Shown here piece by piece: positions 38,825 through 56,267 of a stretch of DNA of 64,000 bases. Position 1 is the first letter of the stretch, and every line of letters starts with the position of its first letter. The translations under genes and the position numbers were made by a program. This DNA comes from Pseudomonas segetis. GTDB taxonomy: Bacteria > Pseudomonadota > Gammaproteobacteria > Pseudomonadales > Pseudomonadaceae. The notes under the pieces are model-generated. The model saw only the letters and a program-made list of their open reading frames with translations, ran no database searches and was not told the origin of the DNA. The stretch lies in NCBI RefSeq assembly GCF_900188155.1, contig NZ_FZOG01000002.1, forward strand, positions 124,001 to 188,000, in the 5' to 3' direction.

Positions 38825-39573
38825 TAAACTAAGCTCTCCAGCCATGGTTGCAAGCTGTTAAAGCCATCCTGAAAAGTACGATCGAATTGTAATGGGGTGA
38901 TGGATACATAGCCTTGCATCACCGCATGGAAGTCCGTGCCCTGGCCACCGTCCTCGGCATCACCAGCCACTGCAATCCAGTAACCGACCTTGCCGCGTGG
39001 GTTAATCGCCTTGACGGGCGGCGCGGCACGACCGCGATGACCAAGGCGAGTCACTTGAATGCCACGAATATGCTCCAAAGGTAAATTGGGGATATTCACA
39101 TTAAGCACAGTACGCGGTGGCAGATCGAGGTGTTCATGCGCTTCGACCAGCTTGCGGGCGAAGTAGGCAGCTGTCGGTAGATTATCAGCATTGCGTGACA
39201 GCAAGGAGAAGGCGAATGCCGGCCGCGAGAGGAAGCGCCCCTCAAGTGCGGCGGCGACTGTCCCCGAATAAAGCACATCGTCACCGAGATTAGCGCCCAG
39301 GTTAATCCCGGAAACGACCAGGTCAGGCACTTCGGGCAGCAGCCCATTGAGTCCCAGGTGCACGCAATCAGTCGGCGTGCCATTAATGCTGATATAGCCA
39401 TTATCCAGCGTGCAAGGATGCAGCGGACGATCAAGGGTCAGCGAACTGCTGGCGCCGCTCTTGTCCTGATCCGGTGCTATCACCGTACAGTCGGCATAAT
39501 CAGCTAACGCGGCATGTAGCGCGGCAACGCCCGGCGCCATGACCCCGTCATCGTTTGAAATTAGAATACGCAT
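38824..39573 (-). CDS. surE: 5'/3'-nucleotidase SurE
   Basis: The 249-residue metal-dependent phosphatase acts on nucleoside monophosphates in stationary phase. It begins [16 protein letters not shown] with the metal-binding Asp-Asp, has the conserved SGASSSLTL loop, and [27 protein letters not shown]. The ATG at 39573 overlaps the end of truD by 13 bases and gives the standard 249-residue length. The gene is coupled to pcm, the common surE-pcm-rpoS arrangement of gammaproteobacteria. Confidence 0.95.
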   Translation of the reverse strand: MRILISNDDGVMAPGVAALHAALADYADCTVIAPDQDKSGASSSLTLDRPLHPCTLDNGYISINGTPTDCVHLGLNGLLPEVPDLVVSGINLGANLGDDVLYSGTVAAALEGRFLSRPAFAFSLLSRNADNLPTAAYFARKLVEAHEHLDLPPRTVLNVNIPNLPLEHIRGIQVTRLGHRGRAAPPVKAINPRGKVGYWIAVAGDAEDGGQGTDFHAVMQGYVSITPLQFDRTFQDGFNSLQPWLESLV

Positions 39574-40619
39574 GGGTTGTCCGTATGCCCCGTCGGCAAT
39601 AGATCGACAAGCTCGCGAACCACTACGGTAGCGAAGCATCCAGCCGGCAGGACGAATTCCAGTTGCAGAATGTCAGACTCGGGATAATGCCACGTAAGGC
39701 CTGCAATGGGGAGGCGCAGAATGCGACGTTCGTGCGCCATGTCCGCTTCTGCCAGCCACCAGGCCAAGTCTTTCTCAGTCTGGCCAATATCCTGTTCGAG
39801 TGCCTGGACCGCCCCAGCGGTTGGCGGTTCGCCCTGGCCCCAAAGCGGGCCGGTGGGATGCACATCAAGCGCGGCCAGCCGCGGATCACTGCACTCGGCT
39901 TCACCCGCCGGGAAAAAACTGCGGCTGTCGGTAAATGCCAGCAAGTCACCGACCTGCGCCTTGTTCCAACTGCCCGCCTCCACTCGCGCGGCCAAAACCT
40001 GATTGAACAAGTAGCTGCGTGCCGCCGATAGCAACCGTGAGCGGAGGTTGCGTTGCACGGGACGATCTTTGCGCTCGGCATACTGGCGGGCATCAAACAG
40101 GTTGCCGCCATCGAAACCGAAACGCTGCAGGCCGAAATAATTCGGAACGCCCTGCTCGCGCACAGCCTGCAGACGCGCCTCGAGGGCTTTACGGTCAGCG
40201 CTCAGCTGGGTCAGGCGCAAAATAAAGCCATTGGCAGCATGGGCACCACGCTGCAGTTTACGCTGGTGACGCACCTGCCTGAGGATGCTCAAGCTGGCAT
40301 CTTCAGCTGCGTTCAGGTCCGGATTGGCCTTGCCCGGCAGATGCAGGCTGAACCATTGGCGGGTCAACGCCTGGCGATCCTTGAGCCCGGCATAGCTCAC
40401 CAGCTTGAGCTGGACACCCGCGGCCTTGGCTAGACGCCGGGCCGCCTCCTCGGTATTGAGGCCACGCTTTTCAACCCAAAGCCACAAGTGCTCGCCATCA
40501 CCAGCCAAGGGAATATCGAGCACTTCCTCGACCTGGAAGTCTTCGGCGCTGGCCTTGAGCAGCGCAGTGCCGCACGCAGCGCCATGGGCCTTGGGGCCCA
40601 GTAGTTCGAATTCATTCAT
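39561..40619 (-). CDS. truD: tRNA pseudouridine(13) synthase TruD
   Basis: The 352-residue enzyme makes pseudouridine at position 13 of glutamate tRNA. The catalytic aspartate is in [17 protein letters not shown] (about residues 76-92). NYFGLQRFG and the insertion domain follow. It starts four bases into the end of ispF (ATGA overlap) and its stop overlaps surE, so ispF-truD-surE-pcm form one compact transcript. Confidence 0.95.
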   Translation of the reverse strand: MNEFELLGPKAHGAACGTALLKASAEDFQVEEVLDIPLAGDGEHLWLWVEKRGLNTEEAARRLAKAAGVQLKLVSYAGLKDRQALTRQWFSLHLPGKANPDLNAAEDASLSILRQVRHQRKLQRGAHAANGFILRLTQLSADRKALEARLQAVREQGVPNYFGLQRFGFDGGNLFDARQYAERKDRPVQRNLRSRLLSAARSYLFNQVLAARVEAGSWNKAQVGDLLAFTDSRSFFPAGEAECSDPRLAALDVHPTGPLWGQGEPPTAGAVQALEQDIGQTEKDLAWWLAEADMAHERRILRLPIAGLTWHYPESDILQLEFVLPAGCFATVVVRELVDLLPTGHTDNPCVF

Positions 40620-41089
40620 GGGCGAACCAGCAGGGCCACAGCATGCACTGCAATACCCTCTTCGCGACCGGTATAGCCGAGCTTTTCGGTGGTGGTGGCC
40701 TTGACGTTGACCTGATCAAGATCAACCTCAAGATCCGCAGCAATCAGGGTACGCATTGCTTCGATGTGCGGCGCCATCTTCGGTGCCTGGGCAACAATTG
40801 TGCAGTCGACATTGCCGACCTGCCAGCCTTTGGCGGCGATCAAGGCGTACACATGCCGTAACAACATTCGGCTGTCGGCCCCTTTGAAGGTTGGATCGGT
40901 ATCAGGGAAATGCTTGCCAATATCACCCAGCGCCAGGGCGCCGAGCAAGGCATCCGCCAGGGCATGCAAAAGCACATCACCATCCGAATGGGCAACAAGG
41001 CCAAAACGATGAGGAATCTGGATACCGCCGAGCGTAATGAACTCGCCCTCGCCAAAACGGTGCACATCAAAGCCGTGGCCAATACGCAT
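40616..41089 (-). CDS. ispF: 2-C-methyl-D-erythritol 2,4-cyclodiphosphate synthase
   Basis: The 157-residue MEP-pathway enzyme forms the cyclic diphosphate. The zinc ligands are in [13 protein letters not shown] (Asp and His at about residues 8 and 10) and [17 protein letters not shown] (His about 42). Further conserved stretches are [18 protein letters not shown] and [17 protein letters not shown]. The ATG at 41089 gives the usual length; an in-frame ATG four codons earlier is possible. The gene for IspD, two steps earlier, lies at 44907, not fused to it. Confidence 0.95.
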   Translation of the reverse strand: MRIGHGFDVHRFGEGEFITLGGIQIPHRFGLVAHSDGDVLLHALADALLGALALGDIGKHFPDTDPTFKGADSRMLLRHVYALIAAKGWQVGNVDCTIVAQAPKMAPHIEAMRTLIAADLEVDLDQVNVKATTTEKLGYTGREEGIAVHAVALLVRP

Positions 41090-41209
41090 GCTGCTACTCA
41101 TATGAAAATCAGGCCCAATAAATATCAGGCCATGATTCTACAACGCTATGCCCCCAAGCTGGACATCGTTATGCGCTGCATAGAGGCCAGATCCCATGCA
41201 AAGCGTCGT

Positions 41210-42064
41210 TCAAGATGCTGCAGACAAAGCAGCCGCATGATGACGCAGGTGATCATCAATAAAGCTGGCAATGAAGTAGTAGCTGTGGTCGTAGCCCGGT
41301 TGCAAACGCAACTCCAACGGATGTCCGACGGCTTGCGCCGCGGCCTGCAGGGCTTCTGGCTTGAGCTGATCAAGCAGGAAGTCGTCGCGATCGCCCTGAT
41401 CAACCAGGATCGGCAGACGCTCGCTGGCATCGGCCATCAAGGCGCAGGCGTCCCACTCACGCCAGCGTGAGCGCTCATCACCCAGATAGCGACTGAAGGC
41501 TTTTTCACCCCAGGGGCAATTCATTGGATTGGTGATGGGCGCGAATGCCGACATAGACTGATATCGCCCCGGATTACGCAGCGCGCAGACCAATGCACCA
41601 TGACCGCCCATGGAATGCCCGCTTATGCCACGCCTGTCAGTGACCGGGAAGTTGGCCTCGATCAGGGCAGGCAGTTCATGCACCACGTAATCATGCATGC
41701 GGTAGTGACGCGCCCAGGGTTCCTGTGTTGCGTTGAGGTAGAAGCCGGCGCCCAGGCCGAAATCATATGCACCATCCGGATCATCCGCCACACCCTCGCC
41801 GCGCGGACTGGTATCCGGCGCCACGATAATCAAGCCAAGCTCGGCCGCCACCTTGTGCGCACCGGCCTTCTGCATGAAGTTTTCATCCGTGCAGGTCAGC
41901 CCCGAAAGCCAGTACAGCACTGGCAACTTCGCACCCTGCTCGGCCTGGGGTGGCAAATAAACCGCGAAGGTCATGTCGCAGTTGAGCGTGCTCGACCTGT
42001 GGCGGTAACGTTTGTGCCAGCCACCACTGCTTTTCTGGCAGGAAATATTTTCCAGACTCATCAA
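41210..42064 (-). CDS. fghA: S-formylglutathione hydrolase
   Basis: The 284-residue serine hydrolase (esterase D family) cleaves S-formylglutathione to formate and glutathione, the second step of formaldehyde detoxification. The nucleophile is in [13 protein letters not shown] (about residues 146-158), the Asp in [11 protein letters not shown] and the His in [13 protein letters not shown]. The oxyanion region [18 protein letters not shown] is typical. It lies 147 bases downstream of adhC on the same strand. The first two codons are both ATG. Confidence 0.95.
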   Translation of the reverse strand: MMSLENISCQKSSGGWHKRYRHRSSTLNCDMTFAVYLPPQAEQGAKLPVLYWLSGLTCTDENFMQKAGAHKVAAELGLIIVAPDTSPRGEGVADDPDGAYDFGLGAGFYLNATQEPWARHYRMHDYVVHELPALIEANFPVTDRRGISGHSMGGHGALVCALRNPGRYQSMSAFAPITNPMNCPWGEKAFSRYLGDERSRWREWDACALMADASERLPILVDQGDRDDFLLDQLKPEALQAAAQAVGHPLELRLQPGYDHSYYFIASFIDDHLRHHAAALSAAS

Positions 42065-42211
42065 TCCACTCCTGAACAGAGGGCTACCGGTCGCTCCAAC
42101 AATATTGACCGGTAGCGATCTGCGTGCTCGCTTGGAAAACTGCTGAAAATACGCGCCAAGAGGGCGGCCTTGCAGCGCCGCCCCAGCTCGCGCAACCCGT
42201 CTTACAGCGCT

Positions 42212-43366
<1,155 letters not shown>

Positions 43367-43387
43367 TCAGTGCTTATTTGGGAATAA

Positions 43388-43427
43388 TCCATCAGATGGA
43401 AAAACATTATTGCCATACAGGGATAAT
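43388..43427. promoter_or_regulatory. Candidate GfnR operators between adhC and gfnR
   Basis: Two inverted repeats lie in the 166-base divergent promoter region: TCCATC-A-GATGGA (43388-43400) and ATTAT-N12-ATAAT (43406-43427). The second, which also contains a T-N11-A spacing, is the kind of site bound by LysR-type regulators. Confidence 0.45.
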
Positions 43428-43490
43428 CAGTGGATTTTCGGTAGAATTCGACCAGCAACCTGAATACTCACCCACCAACTGAGTGCGGCC

Positions 43491-44381
43491 ATGAACAGCT
43501 GGGAAGGCATTGATGAATTTGTGGCAGTTGCCGAGTGCGGGCAATTTACCGCGGCGGCGGACCGGCTCAGCCTCTCGTCCTCGCAGGTCAGCCGACAGGT
43601 CGCTCGGCTTGAGGAGCGCCTGCAGACACGGCTGTTCTACCGCAGCACGCGCAAAGTGACCCTGACCGAGGCTGGGCAAACATTCCTGCAACATTGCCAG
43701 CGTTTGCTCGATGCTCGCGAAGAGGCCTTGCGCGTGGTCGGCGATCTCAACAGCCAACCCAAAGGCTTGCTGCGCATGACCTGTGCAGTCGCCTATGGCG
43801 AACGCTTTATCGTTCCGCTGGTGACTGAATTCATGGTCCGCCACCCACAGCTGCGGGTTGATATCGAGCTCAGCAATCGTCAGCTTGACCTGGTCCATGA
43901 AAGCCTGGACATGGCTATTCGACTGGGCCGCCTACAGGACTCAAGCCTGGTGGCGGCCAAACTTGCTCCACGCAAGATGTACCTGTGCGCCGCCCCCGAT
44001 TACCTGATGCGCTACGGACGCCCCCACAGCCTGTCCGAACTCAGCCGACACAACTGCCTGATTGGCAGCTCCGACACCTGGAGTTTTAAAATCAACCAGC
44101 ACGAGACCGCACAACGGGTCCAGGGTAACTGGCGCTGCAACAGTGGCCAGGCCGTGCTCGATGCAGCGCTACGCGGCCTGGGCCTTTGCCAGTTGCCGGA
44201 CTACTACGTGCTGGAACATCTACGCAGTGGTGCGTTGATCTCCTTGCTGGAAAACCATCAGCCTCCAAACACCGCAGTCTGGGCGCTTTATCCACAGCAG
44301 CGCCACCTTTCCCCCAAGGTCCGCCAACTGGTTGATTTCCTCAAAGACGGGCTGGCCAAACGCCATGAATATGCTCAGTGA
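43491..44381 (+). CDS. gfnR: LysR-family regulator of glutathione-dependent formaldehyde detoxification
   Basis: The 296-residue LysR protein has an N-terminal winged helix (FVAVAECGQFTAAADRLSLSSSQVSRQVARLEERLQTRLFYRSTRKVTLTEAG, about residues 8-60) and a periplasmic-binding-protein-like effector domain. It is divergent from adhC-fghA, the position of GfnR (PA3630), which controls those genes in P. aeruginosa. Its effector is probably formaldehyde or its glutathione adduct, which is inferred. The ATG is the natural start (MNSWEGIDEF). Confidence 0.88.
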   Translation: MNSWEGIDEFVAVAECGQFTAAADRLSLSSSQVSRQVARLEERLQTRLFYRSTRKVTLTEAGQTFLQHCQRLLDAREEALRVVGDLNSQPKGLLRMTCAVAYGERFIVPLVTEFMVRHPQLRVDIELSNRQLDLVHESLDMAIRLGRLQDSSLVAAKLAPRKMYLCAAPDYLMRYGRPHSLSELSRHNCLIGSSDTWSFKINQHETAQRVQGNWRCNSGQAVLDAALRGLGLCQLPDYYVLEHLRSGALISLLENHQPPNTAVWALYPQQRHLSPKVRQLVDFLKDGLAKRHEYAQ

Positions 44382-44477
44382 CAGAATGTCACAGATTGCC
44401 CGGGAACCGCTTTAACCTCTGCATCGTCGTAGCTATAAGGCACTTATCCTGGCCTTGATCAATCAGAGGAAACGGTT

Positions 44478-44792
44478 ATGCAAGTTCTGGTCAACAGTGA
44501 CAAACATATTGAAGCCTCACTCGACTTAGTCACCAACGTACGCAGTCGTGTCGAACACAAGATCAAACGCTTCGAAGAGCACCTGACTCGAATAGAAGCG
44601 CATCTGAGCGATGAGAATGCCCACAAAAGCGGCACTCAGGATAAGCGCTGCCAGATAGAAGCCAGAATGAAAGGGCGCGACCCGATTTCGGTCACCCACA
44701 ATGCCGAATCACTGCACCAGGCCATAGATGGCGCTATCGACAAGCTGAGCACGGTGCTGGACCGCAATGTGCGTAAAACCCGCGTCGCCTAG
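44478..44792 (+). CDS. HPF/RaiA-like ribosome-associated protein
   Basis: The 104-residue protein is a short ribosome hibernation/sigma-54 modulation family member: MQVLVNSDKHIEASLDLVTNVRSRVEHKIKRFEEHLTRIEAHLSDEN, then a basic CQIEARMKGRDPISVTHNAESLHQAIDGAIDKLSTVLDRNVRKTR. The beta-alpha-beta pattern and the QAIDGAIDKL helix are typical. It is separate from the rpoN-linked hpf, so the genome probably has at least two. A GAGGAAACGG ribosome site precedes the ATG. Its role is likely in ribosome association under stress, but not proven. Confidence 0.8.
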   Translation: MQVLVNSDKHIEASLDLVTNVRSRVEHKIKRFEEHLTRIEAHLSDENAHKSGTQDKRCQIEARMKGRDPISVTHNAESLHQAIDGAIDKLSTVLDRNVRKTRVA

Positions 44793-44906
44793 CCACTCAT
44801 CCAGGTAACACTCTTCCAGGTAACAAGGTGGACGCCAGTCCTGCGTCCGCCTTTCCAGCTCGCAACATAATCACAGTATAGGCCGACGGACTTCGCGTTG
44901 CCTGCC

Positions 44907-45617
44907 TTACTGACGATCACGCCAGATGCGCGCCAGGTTATTCAGGTCTTCCTGGCGGGTAACCTTGATATTGTCGGCGCGCCCCTCGATCAATCGCGGC
45001 GCCTGCCCTGCCCACTCGACCGCCGACGCCTCGTCGGTAATGGCCACATCCGAGACCAGCGCTTCAGCCATTGCCCGGTGCAAAAAACCCAGGCGAAACA
45101 TCTGCGGCGTATAGGCCTGCCAGATTACCGAGCGATCAACCGTTTCCTTGACGCGCCCATCGGCATTGGCACGCTTCAAGGTGTCGCGCGCGGGCACCGC
45201 CAGCAAGCCGCCCACGGGGTCATGAGCCAACTCGGCGAGCAGGAGATCAAGGTCTTCGCGAGCCAGGTTGGGTCTTGCGGCGTCATGCACCAGCACCCAG
45301 TCGTGTTCCTCTGCGCCCAACTCTGCCAGACGCAGCAAGGCATTGAGCACCGACTCGGCACGCTCATCACCGCCAACGGCCAATTCGATACGCGGGTCAC
45401 TTGCACAAGGCAATTGCGCCCAGAACGGGTCATCCTCGGCCAGACTGATAACCAGGCCTTTAAGCCGTGGATGATCAACAAAGCACGCCAAGGTGTGTTC
45501 AAGGATGGTTTTACCGGCCAGCGGCAGGTATTGCTTGGGACGATCGGCACGCATACGGCTGCCAACACCAGCAGCCGGGATGATTGCCCAGAAGGCAGGG
45601 AGTTTTTGCAAGGTCAT
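44907..45617 (-). CDS. ispD: 2-C-methyl-D-erythritol 4-phosphate cytidylyltransferase
   Basis: The 236-residue enzyme couples CTP to methylerythritol phosphate in the MEP isoprenoid pathway. The nucleotide-binding start AIIPAAGVGSRMRADRPKQYLPLAGKTILEHTL (about residues 10-42), WVLVHDAARPNL and AITDEASAVEWAGQAPRLIEG are the conserved stretches. It starts 19 bases after the ftsB stop and probably shares its transcript. Confidence 0.95.
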   Translation of the reverse strand: MTLQKLPAFWAIIPAAGVGSRMRADRPKQYLPLAGKTILEHTLACFVDHPRLKGLVISLAEDDPFWAQLPCASDPRIELAVGGDERAESVLNALLRLAELGAEEHDWVLVHDAARPNLAREDLDLLLAELAHDPVGGLLAVPARDTLKRANADGRVKETVDRSVIWQAYTPQMFRLGFLHRAMAEALVSDVAITDEASAVEWAGQAPRLIEGRADNIKVTRQEDLNNLARIWRDRQ

Positions 45618-45635
45618 GACAAGGTCTTCGCGCAG

Positions 45636-45914
45636 TTATTCGGCCAGTTGATAGAGCGTCTCGCCATCTTTGACCATGCCCAGTTCGTGGCGTGCCCGCT
45701 CCTCGACAGTTTCCATGCCTTTTTTCAATTCGCGCACTTCCGCCTCGAGCACACGATTGCGCTCAAGCAGGCGCTCATTCTCGCCCTGCTGACTGGCAAT
45801 CTGATGCTTCAAGTCCGTCACCTGCGCCAAGCTGCCGTCACCGACCCAAAGCCGATACTGCAGACCAGCCAGCATTAAAATCAGAACCGGGAACAACCAA
45901 TAGGCTTTACGCAT
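45636..45914 (-). CDS. ftsB: Cell division protein FtsB
   Basis: The 92-residue bitopic protein has an N-terminal cytoplasmic stub (MRKAYW), a transmembrane helix (about residues 6-22) and a leucine/glutamate-rich coiled coil (DLKHQIASQQGENERLLERNRVLEAEVRELKKG, about 35-67) followed by the conserved VEERARHELGMVKDGE motif. It links FtsQ and FtsL in the septal complex. It is downstream of eno, but a hairpin terminator intervenes, so part of its expression may come from its own promoter. Confidence 0.94.
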   Translation of the reverse strand: MRKAYWLFPVLILMLAGLQYRLWVGDGSLAQVTDLKHQIASQQGENERLLERNRVLEAEVRELKKGMETVEERARHELGMVKDGETLYQLAE

Positions 45915-45935
45915 AACAACCAGAAAATCCGTCCG

Positions 45936-45960
45936 AAAAAAAGGGCGACTTTCGCCGCCC
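45936..45960 (-). terminator. Terminator of eno
   Basis: On the minus strand a GGGCGGCGAAAGTCGCCC hairpin (45960-45943) is followed by seven U (A-run 45936-45942), 20 bases after the eno stop and before ftsB. A canonical terminator. Confidence 0.85.
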
Positions 45961-45980
45961 TCCTTTTAACATGCTTATGC

Positions 45981-47294
<1,314 letters not shown>

Positions 47295-47419
47295 CTAAAG
47301 TGAATCTCCAGCATTGTTGCGTAACCCTTGTTACCAGCAATGCGATTAGAAATTCCCTAGAAAGCAACGCGGGCCTGGTTTTGCCCAGCAAACCAACACG
47401 GAGTGAGCTGGTGCAATTT

Positions 47420-47439
47420 AGCTGACCAACCGGTCAGCT
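47420..47439. promoter_or_regulatory. Palindrome between kdsA and eno
   Basis: AGCTGACC-AACC-GGTCAGCT, perfect 8-base arms with a 4-base spacer, 37 bases after kdsA and 150 bases before eno. GACC/GGTC arms are typical of TetR-family operators; a kdsA 3' hairpin without a U-run is the alternative. Confidence 0.45.
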
Positions 47440-47475
47440 TATGCCCGGATTGCACTCTACCGGATAAGCGCCTTG

Positions 47476-49971
<2,496 letters not shown>

Positions 49972-50138
49972 TCAGCGTTTAAGCGGTCAGCGCCGCCGGG
50001 GAAAGCGAAGGAAATGTAAAGCAACCGGCTACCAAATCGCAGTAACCAGAACGCATTCACCGAGTCGTTTTGCCACTGGCAAACGGAATCAGCAAAAGCA
50101 CTATTAAGACGGGAGCGTAGTCTACTCGAAAGCCCTTT

Positions 50139-51452
50139 TCAGCTCAAACCCAGATCGCTCGTCGGCAAATCCCATACAAAATGCCACTGCACGCCTTGAA
50201 CGGCGCAGAGTTGCGGCATGTTGGCCACGGCCATCAGTTGTCCATCACAGATGAGCAACGGCAATCGATTGCGAATAAATGTCGCCACGGCATGCTCATT
50301 GAGCAAGCGCTTGAGGTCGCGGCGACCGCGTCCCGGCAGGTTCAAGACCTCGCCGCCCTGGCGATAGACAACAGCCCAATCGCCAGCAGGCAGTGGCCCC
50401 TCGATACGTATAGAGCCATTGCCGGGCAACCCAAACCACTGCCCCGCCACGACCGGCAGATTGACCGGTTCAGGCTGGCGCAACCATTGGCCACTAAGCC
50501 ACCACAACCGTTCATCGGCTCGGCGAACCTCACCGCCTGCCAATCGCCAAACCGGCGTGGCATCCATTGCCGCGTCGCGCAGGTCGCACCACCCTTGCCA
50601 ATGCTCGGTATCCGGCATCGGCGTCAGCTGGCGCAACCAGAAACGCAGGGCATTGCGCTGACGAGCCACAGTCAACTGACGCAAAGGCGCCAAGGCCAGG
50701 CTAGGCAAGTTCAGCCAGCCGTCAGTGACCGGTTCCTGGGCTGCGGCAAGGTCTTGAGCCGCCAACACATCGAGCAGCTCAGACGCTTCACGCATATGCT
50801 CGCTGGCCTGGTTAAGGCGACCAACAACCTGCGGCCAACGCTGCGCCAGCAGTGGCAGCACCTGTCGGCGTAGATAATTACGCGATAACTGCTCATCGCT
50901 GTTCGAGGGATCTTCAACCCACTGCAAGCCATGTTGATTTGCGTAGTCGTGCACTTCGGCCCGGGAACAGTTGAGCAGCGGCCGTAACAGCTGGCCCTGC
51001 CCCAGCGGGCGACTGATCGGCATGGCGGCCAGACCACGCACCCCGGCACCACGGAGCAATCTGAACATCAGGGTTTCGGCTTGATCATCAGCATGCTGGG
51101 CAACCATCAGCAACTCGCCAGCACAGAGCTGCGCCGTGAATGCCTTGTAGCGCGCATCGCGGGCGGCACGTTCAAGACTGGCGCCAGGCTCCACCTTGAC
51201 CCGCAGCACGCTCAGGGGGACGCCCAACTGATCGCAAAATTGCTGGCAATGCTCAGGCCAGAGATCACCCGCAGGCTGTAGACCGTGATGAATATGCACC
51301 GCGAAAAGCGACGGTATAGCCTCGCGTTGCGCGAGAGTCGCCAGGATATGCAGCAGTACGCTGGAATCGAGACCGCCAGAAAACGCGACTCGCCAGGCTG
51401 TTGCCTGACGCCAAGGAGCGATGTTTTCCAGCACCTTGGCAATCAAGCTCAT
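50139..51452 (-). CDS. tilS: tRNA(Ile)-lysidine synthase
   Basis: The 437-residue enzyme converts C34 of the CAU-anticodon isoleucine tRNA to lysidine. The PP-loop ATP-binding motif is VAFSGGLDSSVLLHIL (about residues 23-38), followed by HIHHGLQ, the catalytic QHADDQAETLMFRLLRGAGVRGLAAM and the RNPLL-like LLNCSRAEVHDYA. The central and C-terminal TilS domains follow, the last ending in GRGRRDLKRLLNEHAVATFIRNRLPLLICDG. It lies 28 bases downstream of accA on the same strand. Confidence 0.95.
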   Translation of the reverse strand: MSLIAKVLENIAPWRQATAWRVAFSGGLDSSVLLHILATLAQREAIPSLFAVHIHHGLQPAGDLWPEHCQQFCDQLGVPLSVLRVKVEPGASLERAARDARYKAFTAQLCAGELLMVAQHADDQAETLMFRLLRGAGVRGLAAMPISRPLGQGQLLRPLLNCSRAEVHDYANQHGLQWVEDPSNSDEQLSRNYLRRQVLPLLAQRWPQVVGRLNQASEHMREASELLDVLAAQDLAAAQEPVTDGWLNLPSLALAPLRQLTVARQRNALRFWLRQLTPMPDTEHWQGWCDLRDAAMDATPVWRLAGGEVRRADERLWWLSGQWLRQPEPVNLPVVAGQWFGLPGNGSIRIEGPLPAGDWAVVYRQGGEVLNLPGRGRRDLKRLLNEHAVATFIRNRLPLLICDGQLMAVANMPQLCAVQGVQWHFVWDLPTSDLGLS

Positions 51453-51480
51453 GAGGCTTACCTGTTACACATGCAGCGGT

Positions 51481-52431
51481 TTAAGCGATGCCGTAACTCA
51501 TCAAGCGCTCATAACGACGCGCCAGCAGCTCTTCAGTGCTGTGCTTTTTCAGCTCCTTGAGCTGGGCGCCCAGCGCCTGGCGAACGGACTCAGCAGCAGC
51601 GGCCGGATCACGGTGAGCGCCGCCCAGAGGCTCGGCAATAACCTGGTCAACAATCCCCAGGCCTTTGAGACGCTCGGCGGTGATGCCCATGGCTTCAGCT
51701 GCGTCCGGCGCTTTCTCGGCCGTTTTCCACAGAATCGAGGCACAACCTTCTGGCGAGATGACCGAGTAGGTCGAATACTGCAGCATGTTCAACTGGTCGC
51801 ACACACCAATGGCCAAGGCACCGCCGGAACCACCTTCACCGATAACGGTGGCGATGATTGGGGTCTTCAGGCGCGCCATGACCCGCAGGTTCCAGGCGAT
51901 GGCTTCACTCTGACCGCGCTCTTCAGCGTCAATCCCTGGATATGCACCCGGAGTGTCGATAAAGGTCACGATCGGCATCTTGAAGCGTTCGGCCATTTCC
52001 ATCAGGCGGCAGGCTTTACGATAGCCTTCAGGACGCGGCATACCGAAGTTGCGACGCACCTTTTCACGGACTTCACGGCCTTTCTGATGACCGATAACCA
52101 TGACGGGTTCACCGTCCAGGCGAGCTACACCGCCAACCAGCGCTGCGTCATCGGAGAAGTGACGATCGCCATGCAATTCCTCGAACTCGGTGAATATATG
52201 CCCGAGATAATCAAGGGTGTATGGACGGCGCGGGTGACGCGCCAGCTGCGCCACCTGCCAACTGCTCAGGTTACCGAAGATGGTTTCGGTAAGGGTGCTG
52301 CTTTTATCTTGCAGGCGAGCAATCTCGTCATTGATATTCAACGAGTTGTCGTTACCAACCAGGCGAAGCTCTTCGATCTTGGCTTGCAGGTCGGCGATCG
52401 GCTGTTCGAAATCGAGAAAGTTCGGGTTCAT
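51481..52431 (-). CDS. accA: Acetyl-CoA carboxylase carboxyltransferase subunit alpha
   Basis: The 316-residue subunit, with AccD, transfers the carboxyl group from biotin to acetyl-CoA. The start [23 protein letters not shown] (coiled-coil N-terminus) at 52431 gives the P. aeruginosa length; an upstream in-frame ATG adds 19 unlikely residues. Conserved stretches include [66 protein letters not shown] and [17 protein letters not shown]. Confidence 0.96.
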   Translation of the reverse strand: MNPNFLDFEQPIADLQAKIEELRLVGNDNSLNINDEIARLQDKSSTLTETIFGNLSSWQVAQLARHPRRPYTLDYLGHIFTEFEELHGDRHFSDDAALVGGVARLDGEPVMVIGHQKGREVREKVRRNFGMPRPEGYRKACRLMEMAERFKMPIVTFIDTPGAYPGIDAEERGQSEAIAWNLRVMARLKTPIIATVIGEGGSGGALAIGVCDQLNMLQYSTYSVISPEGCASILWKTAEKAPDAAEAMGITAERLKGLGIVDQVIAEPLGGAHRDPAAAAESVRQALGAQLKELKKHSTEELLARRYERLMSYGIA

Positions 52432-52626
52432 AGTCATCCGTCTTGCGTCGACGGCCAAGTGGCCGGGAGCTGTATCCGTTCGCGCCATACATTAATGGAT
52501 CTGGCGCATCAAGGTCGACACCTGAGTGTGTGCACTGCATCGTCATTTTTAACAACACATGTACCCAGACCACTCAGGGCCATAATTTATCCGTCTAATT
52601 CGAAGGCTGAAATCCAGCGCTAAAAA

Positions 52627-56145
<3,519 letters not shown>

Positions 56146-56267
56146 GGCAGCCCTTACAAAACACAAAAACGACAAGACCCGGATTGTACCGGGCCTTGGA
56201 TAAAACATCAGCCTGAGTTCGCAACCCCTGGCAGCTTAACCGGTTACGACGGCAAAACCCTTAATAA

